DNA of 52,520 nt from Silene noctiflora (Eukaryota > Streptophyta > Magnoliopsida > Caryophyllales > Caryophyllaceae). A program made the translations under genes and the position numbers. Under the pieces are notes generated by a model. That model worked only from the letters and a program-made list of their open reading frames with translations, was not told the origin of the DNA and ran no database searches. Of this stretch, positions 42,892-52,520 are shown piece after piece; the stretch's first letter is position 1; each line of letters begins with the position of its first letter. The stretch spans positions 7,774 through 60,293 of the forward strand of contig VHZZ01008698.1 in the NCBI GenBank assembly GCA_009801015.1. The letters run 5' to 3'.

Positions 42892-45800
42892 TCACACAAT
42901 ACTTGGAGTGTCCCCAATCCAATTACAAGTAGCACGCGCCCAGCGTGTTCTGATGCAATCAACCAACGGAGCATGTTGAGGAGGCTCTGGTCCAGCTGGT
43001 TTGGTACTATCATTCCCGCTAGAAGCAGATGTGGCAGCCACCTCCGCCATATACTCCTCGGCTGTCCACCGAGGTGGGACTGAGACTCTCAACTTCGTCA
43101 ACCGTGGTCTTTGCATGGGAGTTTCACCCTGGTTGCCAATCGGGACAGATTTAGCAATCCCATTAAAATGGTAAAGCTCAAACACCTTCCTGCCCATTAA
43201 CCCTGAAGAATCCTTAAAACCACCCAAATGTTTGTCCAAGTCCAAAAGAATTTGCCAAAACTCGGTCCAAACCACAAAGCCAGCGTTCCGAAGCTGGTCG
43301 AGCTTGTCTTGGGGAAGGTTTAAGTTTGTTTCTTTGAGGACTTGATGCAAACCTTCGACACTTATGAAGCCACCGCCTCCACTTTGATCTTGTGCATCAA
43401 ATGCCCTTCTGATTTTGGATTCCCTCTCTTCCATTTCATTCTCTTCTTGAACGGAAGGGTCGAAAGCAAAGAGGACGGTATAGTGAGACTCGCTCCCGAC
43501 CACCCATATTGGCCATTTTGGGCATTTCAAATGTTGACCAACTTTACAAAAGTTTAGGGATTCTAAAAGAGTTAGGAATCCTATTTCGACATTTGAGGAT
43601 ACACCTTTTAAAAACATGCCACCGCCCAAGTCTATTTTCTCATCAAACACGTTAGCAACAGCCTCGCCGCTCAGCAAAAGGTTTACAATTTCCTGGGTGA
43701 TACATAAAATATAAGAGACAGCCTAAGGTGACATGCTATCAACGGTGGACCCAAAAGATTTTATTTCCGACATCCCGGTGTCTCATTAAGTATTTTCCAA
43801 AGAAAATTGTGCAAAAGTAGAAAATTTCAACTTCTTTTACAAAAAAAAAATTAAAAAAAAATTGGGGAATATCAAAAAAAATTAGCTTTCAACCGGGACC
43901 CCATGAATTATAATATGTACCCACCCATGCATGATTGTACTGTAAAAGCGAGATGAATAGACACCTGAGAGGCATGGCCAAAAGGGGCAGTTACTAATGG
44001 TAGGCCTGGATCATCCCTGTCAGCCTGGACGGAAACCTGGAAAATCATACACATGATTCAGGAGGCAGTTAATTTTTAGAAGTAAAAATCCAAAAGTTAG
44101 AATCATTAGAATACAATGGAACCACAGATCTTTGCTAAAACCTCTGTAAACTACAAGAAAAGGTAGAGCAATCTCAATAAACAAGGTAACAACACACACA
44201 ACAGGCATATACCACGAGTATTATTGAGTGTTCAAGCAAGGATATGATCGTGGAACCCCACACAAAATAAAGTCACATTCGTAAAAGCACAAAATGAAAT
44301 ATGGGGTAAGGTAATGAAGCCAGTAATTTCACTAAGAAATTCCATATTTCCTTTTGAGGAGAAAAAAAACAGCGACTCGAGGATTGTACCAAGTCTGCAA
44401 TGGCATACTTCAAAGCAGATAAATGGTGAAAATACTCAGGGATGCATTTGGGGGGAAATTCCAAAATTCACTCAGAAGAACCAAAACCTTAAGACCCTGC
44501 TTTACTACTTTAATCATCACGGTCTGATAAAAGTAATCTGAAGTACTTAAAACATTTAGCCAAATAAGTCATAGTTCCATTGCCAAATTATTTACTGCTT
44601 TGTCACATTATTTGCCCTTTTCACTCCCACATCGAATACAGCACAGTTGAAACTTGAAAGTTAAAATCCAATATTTGACCATATCTCAATACAGGGATAG
44701 AAGTATTTTGCTTCACACTGCAGCTATATAATTCTACTAAAATCATCGGCACAAATGCATAGCATCAACCTAACTGACGTACCAGTCCTCGAGAGAGCAA
44801 TGCTGAGATAAGGAATAACATCGCTCCCATTCGGCTCTCGAAAATAGGAATTATAGCCTCCAGCCTCTGAATTGCGCTTGCGGATGAAGTGTATGTACTT
44901 ACTCTCAACGTTTTCTGCATATCTGCTGCAGACTCCATTGAGAAGCCTTCTAGAGCTTGTAGTACAATCTGTGGAGAGTAAACCAATTTCACCATTAAGT
45001 TGATAACAGTTAAAGCTTGCTTCCTTTGAAAACAACTAGAACAACTATACTAACAGTATAAGAATATTACACTATTCAATATACCTCATCTTTTGGACCT
45101 TCATTGGCACATAATCCATTACTGTCCAAAACATTAAGAGTTGCAATCACCACCTTTTTATTACTTCCACAACGAAATAATATCTCCGCCATACCTCTGA
45201 CAAGAGCCCTGTAAGACAACATTTCACGTTCACCCCCACATTGTAGAATAAAATATATCAGCTAGAATAAATACATTATTAAATCTACTTAATGAACATG
45301 CACCGAAGACATCAACCACGTCTTCAATATTATGACAGTCAAAAGTGGCATATTAACGTTTAGTAGCCTCTCATTACTCATTATATTTCTCAATATTCTT
45401 CAAATTTCACCTTTTAAGCTCAAGTTTTCAAAATTTGAGCATTTGTTACCGAAAAAAGTCTTTCACGGAATAATATTTTGGACAAAATAAGTAACATACA
45501 TATAAATGCAAAAAATATGATCATAGAAAGACCGTGTAGAGTCATTGGGAAGAGCATTATGAAACATGCGAAGTACCTTTTTCTCCTTGATTCCGGAATC
45601 GACGCAAATCTTTCAGGCGTCATCGATTCATGATGCCAAGATCTTTGCGGTGTTTTAGATGCAATATTACTTGACTCTTCAGGGAGAAATAAGAGATTTT
45701 TAAGGACGAAACCCTGCAATATTCACAAGGAAAGAAAAGCATAAAGACTAAAAGCAAGCAAAACATTTCAGCTTTATGACATCTTTTGCAAAATCAGAGC

Positions 45801-48800
45801 TTTTCAAGGTGACCTTGATGAAACCAAGACTTACACGATTGTAATATGGATATCACAGCCATGAGTTAGAGATCGGGTGGCACATTAAGAATACAAATAC
45901 ACACTACAGTCTTAGAAACTAGCTCCGTATAATGAGAATATTATTTTTTCCATCTTGACCAACCACTCTTAAACTTCGCACTTTCATTTTTATGTTGCCC
46001 ATTTTTAACCTTCCTACTTAGAAATCTTTCCTCTTCTGTCCGTTATTTGTGGTCATTATCATTTCTAGCCCACATCTTTCCTCGGCTTTCATTTTCTCCC
46101 AAATATTATTAGCTCCTTAATTATTGTGCCCCCGAAGGTATGAAGATTAAAAAAAAAAGGATGGGTATTATTATATTCTAATCGTCGAAACAAGAATTTG
46201 ATTGAAGGATGCCAAACTACTAGGCTTAGCAAACAATCATTCCGATCAAATCTAAGCAAGGTCGGTTTATGTCATTTTGGTCACTTAGTCATTTCGGGTC
46301 ACCTTGGAGGATCATGCGGTTTCGAGTCGGGTAAATGTCAGGTCCAGCAAAGTTTGTTCAGGTCGGGTCTGTGTTTGGCTCGGGCCAATTCAGGTTATAC
46401 TATTTAGATCTCAGATTTATCGTGTTGTGTCAGAAAATAAGAACAAGGAATAAACTCATATAAGAAACACTAGAGTGAGTTCCTGATAATTTGGACCCCG
46501 ATTTAAAAGACAAATTAACTGGCAAACATTTTTGGAACATTTTTTTTAAGAGAAACAGCACCCTATCTTTTAATTTGCGACAAAGAGACCCTTTCTCCTT
46601 TCGGTACATTTGTGCAACCACATCAGACAGCCAGAAAGATAATCCAAAGAATGCAATTACCAATCAGTCCAAATCACACATACACCAATAACTACAGCAT
46701 CACATTTTACCACGGATACAGGTACATACATAGATTTACCAAATGCAAAGCGACGGGCGCTTAAATATTTCATTAATTTCAATTCAGTTTTGTTTCTAAA
46801 CGAACATACTAAAGTAGAAATGTAATTGTAGAGCATTTACATGCATGGCGATACATAACACAATTACTTGTACCTCTGACTTATGACTGCTGAACGGGAA
46901 CATCCACAGCATAGTGTAACAACTATATTTTGTACTTCAAGCATCACTGATATAAAATTATGTAATAAGTGATAAACTTTAATTTCCCTGACAATGGACC
47001 CTCTCGATAGTTCATAATTAATGTATTTAGTACACAGGTTGTTACTAAGTAAGGAAACAAATGATTACTTCATCCAAGTTTTCAAGTTCCAATAAACACA
47101 CGATGAGGACTATTTGTTATGTAAACAACTAACAAGATCACCTGTTACACTGCACGCTAGCGATGCAACTCGTGAACTTGACACACAAATGAAAAATATG
47201 ACTGCAAATCCAAGAGCCTTTGTATTCCAAAAGCAAGCTAAATTAACCCCATCTACCTGTATGCCCTCAATTCCAGGCCCTTATATTAGAGGGGTTAAGA
47301 TTGCACAAGAGCTGAGAATGCCTCTATGTACCACAAGCCTTCAGGTCAGTAACAGGACTTCAGGGAGCACAACGCTGGCTTTCAAAGTTGACGAGTCAAG
47401 TAACACTCCACTAGGATTTTCTCATGACAAGCTACACTTGAATCAAGCTCAATTACAGCTAACACTCAGCTTCTAAGTGAATGAGCTAAGCTGAAACTGA
47501 GTGATACTAGACTGAAATAATCAGAAGGTCAGAACATGGGAGTTCACGTCAATTGGATACTAAGCAGAACTCAGGGTTAGTTATCACTAGAGGCCTAATG
47601 AGCTATCAGTTTTTTTTTTTTTATAGGTACAAATATATGAAATGATTTTGATACCAGATATTGGAAAAGTGTTTTCACTGTATTTGTAGGCTTGTCGCGG
47701 TTAGATTTGTTACAGCTCATTTTATTGTCGTAACAAGTTAGATGAAACAGCAACACGGAATGTCTAGTTTTGACAAGATTGAGCCCTTCTAATATGATTT
47801 TTGTTCTAATACAAGCAATGGTCTTTTCGTGATTTCAGGGTTGGCATTTCCAAAAGTGGACTATAAAGAGGTATAAACCAGAACGATCTGACCTCAGATC
47901 ATCTCAGTTTGAATTTAAAACCGACTCCCTACTTTTTAGTTGAGAGCCACTCTTATGCATAAACACACACCAACTGGCTGTCTCATGAATTCAATTTATC
48001 TATGCACTTCCCATTTTCTCAATACAACTAACTTTACAAATAAAGTTGGGCAAATAAGCGTCCGATGCCATGTTTCAATCGTGACCTACATAATTTTTAT
48101 GGCTCAAATGAGCCTTAATAAATATCAAGTTAAATTCTTCGAAATTCTAGGATCGACACAAACTGCATTCCATTCTAACGACTTTTTTTTTCGATAATTG
48201 AAACCATATTGTGATCCTCCTGAATATCAACAAGAGGGTATATTTCTTTGTTTTGTTTCCTCAAAATCATAAGAGTAAGACACCGCTTTTTCAAAAAGAT
48301 CAATAAAAATTCTTTGATTGCATGATCTACTCCATTAAAACATTAGCGCTCGTGTAAACAAGGTGTTCTCCCTAACTGAGATATAGCCCTTTGCTTGTGG
48401 GTATCTCCATTCGCTTTCTCTTAGAGTGTGACATAGGTTTTGATGTGACATGATACAGTAGTAGTTATGGGCGATATAGTCGGCATTTTGCAACTTTCAA
48501 TTAATTGTAGAAAAAGAAAGAATGATACTTCTAAGAGTCCACTGCCCAGGTTTCTCCATAACAAAGGAATGCCAATATAATATCAAGAATAAAAGGAATG
48601 AAATAGGGATACCATGTCTTCATTTAAGAATGCATTTTAGCATTAAATATTAGCATACCAAGAAAAGGATTTGTAGTAAAGAACCTTCAAGATACGCAGA
48701 GAGACTACTATGGAAGCAAGTGTCATTAATATCGAAACTTTTCTCTAATCTTAAGTGAAGCATCGTTTACACTGATAATCCTACAAGCTGGATTATAAAA

Positions 48801-51221
48801 CTCTCTCGCTTCAGAACTTCGCAAGACAAAGGACCGCCAGTATAATATCAAGAATAAGGAAATGAAATAGGGCTTAAACGTCTTCATTTAAGAATGCCTT
48901 TAGAATTAAATATAGCATATTAAGAAAAAGCATTGTAGTAAACAACCTTCCGAGATTCGAACAAAGACGCCTATGGAAGCAAGTATGATTGATTTCTAAT
49001 TTTTTTCTCTAATCAATAGTAAAGCTGGATATTAAACTTTCTCACTTCAATACGTCATACATCAGGCGGAAACCTAATAACCTCCCTAATCCCAATTTAA
49101 GAGTTCCCAAATCATCACAGTCACCAGAATATAAAAAACACAAAGTCGAGATTCTAGAGTAATCCATTCAAGATAGGAGAAAAAAAAACCTGGATACATC
49201 AGTCCATATACAATCATCAAGACATTTGAGTCAGTTGACATCATGTTTAGTTTGTTAACCAATGTGGTAATTACATTAGCTGCATAATATGGATCATAAA
49301 CTGATAAAAAAAAAAAAACTCTGACTACATACATCAACATAGAAGCAAATAAACTCATCAGATCCTAGTTAACAAAGTTCAGCACTGTACAAAAGTCCAT
49401 GAGGATGCATGAAAAGTTAAGTAAAAGAACCCAAGATCATTACTAAAAACGGATATAGCAAACAAGGGTTCAACATACTTGTATGGCTGCTAGCACACCA
49501 CACGGACCACCTTCGTGCTGCACCAGTCCCATAGATGTCTCTGGATCAGAGCTAAACCTTCATTAAGAATTCAAATCAGTCAGATTAGAAAGACTAACAA
49601 AGAGACAAATAATGAAACCAATCTAACCTTCCATAATACTCATACGTTATTAAATGCAAAAAATAAAAAAAATAAAAAAATAAAAAGGTGTGAAGTATGT
49701 AAGAATAAGAATTCAAGGAGCAGCCTGTTCTTAAATCTCCTATCAAACCCTGATATTCAGCCACAGTGTGAATTGCTATCTTCAAACACTAATTCAACAC
49801 GTTATCCTATGAGGCAAAAAAACTCCTACACGAAACCATCCACCCTCACTTTTTAACTACAAAGTAGGCTTCAAATGTATCAACATTATTTCCACAAAGC
49901 AATATTTCCGAAGTACATCAAGTTCTTTGTTGCTTAACTAGTCTCCCTTCTTCAGTCACTGCTTTCTAGACAGAAAAGTTTCTCGGTGAGACTTCCTTGT
50001 GGATCATCCAAAGACAGACTATCTACTAGTTTCAATTAGAAAGGCTGATTATTTTATTAAATACATCTATGTCTTCGCTGTTTTTAATAACTGGCTAACT
50101 CATAGTACGCTCCGATATGTATACCCATACACGATAAGCACTTTAATACATATATATTAAACCTAAAATCAGAATACGTCCTAATACAGAAACGAAATAC
50201 ATATCTGAATCAGCTCATGATTTGCTGGGATTTAAGGGAATCCAGTAACCCATTTTTTAATCTGCTGCCGTGCAAAAACCTTCCAATTCCTTTGTCAGTG
50301 ATTTCTCGAATTAAAAGCATTTTAGCTACTACAAGAGTAAAACATCTCTCTTCTAGTACTATCATATCTTACCCCCCTCCCCCAACTTGTTCCCCAACTT
50401 ATCTTCTTCCCCAATCACAGAAGAATAGCCTCTCTCGTCTCTATTCTATTCAAGCTTAAATAATCCAACAACGTAAGAAATATTTCAGTTCATCATCCAC
50501 CCTCCCAGATCAATCAAACTTCCACAGTAAATCGAGTAACAACATCTCGATCCTAAAGCAACAGACTTCAGAAAAACACAATTTCAAATTCAAATGCAAA
50601 ATTAAAGACCCTGTAAAAAAAGGCAAACTTTGCATAGCTACAGACATTCTAATAAGCAGAATAACATAGCTACAAACAGTGGCGGAGGGAGGGGGAAGGC
50701 TGATAGGGGCGGTTTCCGTTCTCCTAACTACAAATCCTGGTTCCGCCACTGACTAAAAATAACCGAGACAGAGGGAGTACACACGGTACAGTAAAGTACC
50801 TAATACCCTGATTAGTCCACTGAGCAAGGATCTCCTTAGAAACACTTCCCCCAAACACAATTCTAAACAACTCATTCGCTTCCTCCGCCGTCAACTCCTC
50901 TCCCAACTCCTCACTCTCACTAACCATCTCCTCCATCGGAGCGACCTCGGTCGCTGCAACCGCGGCCGCCACAGCAGGCGTCGACGGCTGGCTTCTAACC
51001 ATCATCGACGCCCGTTTCTCAGCTGCGGCAGCAAACAGCTCACGCTGCATTCGCCGGCTTTTATTCTCCGGCGACTCCTCCAGCGGAGATTCCGATACTC
51101 CGGCGACATCTCTAGGTTTAATCCGTTTCGGCTCCGGCGGTGAACTACTCGCCGGCGATGGTGAGTGTTCCATACTCATTCGTAACGCCATCTGCAATTC
51201 TTCGTCCTCTTGATCCACCAT
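42892..51221 (-). CDS. MINDY-3-like deubiquitinase with N-terminal UIM
   Basis: MINDY enzymes are cysteine deubiquitinases that prefer K48-linked chains; this is the plant relative of human MINDY-3 (FAM188A). Exons are 51221-50800, 49557-49479, 45713-45577, 45208-45085, 44968-44783, 44036-43965 and 43692-42892 (stop TGA); all introns are GT-AG and phases close to 606 aa. At exon 2 the acceptor TTAATGAAG gives RFSSDPETSMG, preferred over the AG six bases downstream. A ubiquitin-interacting motif lies at 5-19 (EDEELQMALRMSMEH). The catalytic Cys160 is in HEGGPCGVLA and the His410 in VGSESHYTVLF. An EF-hand-like part follows (about 430-500), then a plant-specific tail. The start MVDQEDEE matches the family; the frame is open further upstream but of low complexity. 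No defect is seen. Confidence 0.95.
46250..46400. repeat. degenerate GGGTC-rich repeat in MINDY-3 intron 2
   Basis: Units such as TTTCGGGTCACC, GAGTCGGGTAAATG and CAGGTCGGGTCTG recall the repeats at 20155-20400. No ends were found. Confidence 0.45.
48555..49060. repeat. 265-bp tandem duplication in MINDY-3 intron 2
   Basis: The segment starting ACAAAGGAATGCCAATATAA at 48561 is repeated from ACAAAGGACCGCCAGTATAA at 48826, an offset of 265 bases. Matching landmarks follow in both copies: CTTCATTTAAGAATGC, GTAGTAAA and CTATGGAAGCAAGT. The copies differ at many positions, so the event is not recent. Confidence 0.85.
50677..50751. mobile_element. 75-bp hAT MITE in MINDY-3 intron 1
   Basis: The ends CAGTGGCGGAGGGAGG and AATCCTGGTTCCGCCACTG are inverted repeats with a perfect first ten bases. 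The flanking octamers GCTACAAA and ACTAAAAA agree at 6 of 8 positions, which fits an old hAT duplication. Confidence 0.75.
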
Positions 51222-51608
51222 TTTTGTACACAAAGTTGAGAGATTTGGGGGTTTTTTATTTTGTTTAAATCTCAATTTTAATTGAATTGATTGAATTTGG
51301 GAATTTGATGAATGATGATGATTAAAATTGGAAATAAATATGTGGGATTTGGAATCTGAATTGATTTGGAAGAAAATGAAGAAGGGATTAATGTGGATAA
51401 TTGTATCGAATTGAGAGTACGGATGGAAAGTAATTCCCGAAATAGGAAAACAATATGACAGGATTTTATGATTTTTAATGTTTTTTTTTTTTTTTTTCTT
51501 TCTATGCATTACTTTCCGCACAGGTTATCAAGATGCTGGCATAATGCTACTGTTTACAATTTGTCAGGCTCTCTCTTAAGTCGGTTATACACCTCGTAAC
51601 GGTGAGTT
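51222..51608. other. 5' flank of the MINDY-3-like gene
   Basis: It should contain the 5' UTR and promoter (minus strand). A T tract lies at about 51481-51497. No TATA box was assigned. Confidence 0.4.
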
Positions 51609-51617
51609 AAAATCTGG

Positions 51618-51807
51618 CAGAAGGTCTTACGTAAGACGGTCACTATCCGTCTTAAGCTTAAGACGGATAGTGGTCCACTCATAAAAATGCAAGTGGGAGG
51701 CAAATGGGTGGGAAATGGATATACCCACTTGCATTTGTGTGAGAGGGTCACTATCCGTCTTAAATAAGACGGATAGTATCCGTGGCCGTCTTAAATAAGA
51801 ATTTGTG
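51618..51807. mobile_element. Mutator-type MITE (CTATCCGTC family), copy 6
   Basis: A 190-bp element with the cores CACTATCCGTCTTAAGC at the left and CACTATCCGTCTTAAAT at the right, an inner GCAAGTGGG / CCCACTTGC pairing, and flanks AAAATCTGG (51609-51617) and AAAAACTGG (51808-51816) that agree at 8 of 9 bases. It lies about 400 bases upstream of the MINDY-3 start codon. Confidence 0.8.
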
Positions 51808-51816
51808 AAAAACTGG

Positions 51817-52263
51817 TTAGCAAAAAAATATCATTGCACCAAAAATAAGTATGGTAATTTATGTTAGAAGATAAAAAACGATTAAATAGCACCTCACTTG
51901 GTTAGATGGGATCATGGGACAAAAAAAATTTATAGTCCATACTCCCTATGCGACAAGCGTTATATTTTTGTCTCATCTATGTTATTTGACTTGTTTTAGT
52001 GTTTGGCTTAGTTGGCTTAAAATGAGTTTCTATTTTTTAAGCTTAATTTTTTAAAAGTAGTTTTCAAGAAACAAAAACATCAAATTGATGCTTCAATTTT
52101 TATGGGCAAAAACATTATATTTGAGCTTTTGAGAATCTATTATTAGCTTTTAATTTTATGATATATTTGGCGAAAAAAAGTGTTTTTAAATGCAAAAACA
52201 TTTTGAAAAACAAAGTCACATACACACCTAATCGTTTTTTTATAAGAACAAAGTGGGGATGTG
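51817..52263. other. AT-rich intergenic DNA
   Basis: No gene. A Stowaway-like end TACTCCCTATGCGACAAGCG lies near 51941 without a partner. The rest is AT-rich with AAAAACATT-like repeats. Confidence 0.4.
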
Positions 52264-52520
52264 ATAACCGGGATTTTGTCGTCGATTCCCGATCAAAAAC
52301 AATTTATAAAACCCAAATTAAGTAGTATAATAAGGGTGTCGAACCACAAGGATGGCGGGGTTAGATTGGTATAAGTCTTCGTATCGTTTTAGTTTAGTCG
52401 GACAAAGGTGATGTGAAGTCTATGCTAAGGTCTAAGCTAAGAACATAAAGTAAATATGCGATAAACTAAAGATAAACTAAATGCAACAAATAAGCGAAGT
52501 AAGATGAGGTTGATAACAAT
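52264..52520. mobile_element. LTR-retrotransposon-like non-coding sequence (fossil), window edge
   Basis: GGGTGTCGAACCACAAGGAT and GTCGTCGATTCCCGATCAAAA belong to the style of plant LTR-element leaders. Read on the minus strand they recall the GGATTCGACCCC stretch near 2230. It runs off the window. No coding part is visible, and family and age cannot be judged. Confidence 0.4.

Noticed and set aside
47114-47476. 120-codon plus-strand ORF inside MINDY-3 intron 2
   Set aside because: No family, no start context and antisense to the host gene; ORFs of this length are expected by chance in 3.7 kb of intron.
51222-51521. N-terminal extension of the MINDY-3-like protein
   Set aside because: The frame is open upstream of 51221, but the sequence is poly-Lys and Asn/Ser low complexity, and relatives begin at MVDQEDEE-like sequence.

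Overview
This window is nuclear DNA from a flowering plant, most likely a eudicot. It has spliced genes with GT-AG introns, plastid- and mitochondrion-targeted enzymes, plant-type regulators, AT-rich intergenic DNA and many small plant transposons. A Caryophyllales source is a guess from the look of the repeats. No CRISPR array, operon, rRNA gene or convincing tRNA gene is present. Two ambiguous bases (N) lie at 1848 and 2039.

Six protein-coding genes can be reconstructed from the sequence. From left to right they are: glutamyl-tRNA reductase HEMA (minus, 3 exons, 546 aa); the UFM1-conjugating enzyme UFC1 (minus, 2 exons, 175 aa); an organellar FolD-type methylene-THF dehydrogenase/cyclohydrolase (minus, 5 exons, 359 aa); a WAV3/WAVH-type RING-H2 plus vWA E3 ligase (plus, one exon, 619 aa); a bHLH93-like transcription factor (minus, 4 exons, about 294 aa); and a MINDY-3-like deubiquitinase with an N-terminal UIM (minus, 7 exons, 606 aa). 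In the multi-exon genes every junction was placed by hand, and phases close without a frameshift. The genes do not form a pathway; three of them happen to be in ubiquitin or ubiquitin-like biology.

Between and inside the genes lie transposable elements. The left end (about 1-2340) is old LTR-retrotransposon sequence with a nested hAT element that has a perfect 8-bp target duplication. One Mutator-type MITE family (core CTATCCGTC) occurs six times, some copies with 9-bp target duplications. Stowaway and Harbinger-like MITEs lie in introns and spacers. Three Helitron-like 3' ends lie within 1 kb near 29 kb. A minisatellite near 21.3 kb has an 89-bp higher-order period.

The most striking structure is in the 6.2-kb first intron of the bHLH gene. 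It is a Mutator-like element folded back on itself: a transposase gene fused to an inverted copy of its own 5' two-thirds, giving arms of about 1.9-2.1 kb around a loop of about 1 kb. The layout resembles maize Mu killer, whose hairpin transcript silences MuDR. Each arm also carries a 33-bp minisatellite made of palindromes. The second intron of the same gene holds a decayed LINE.
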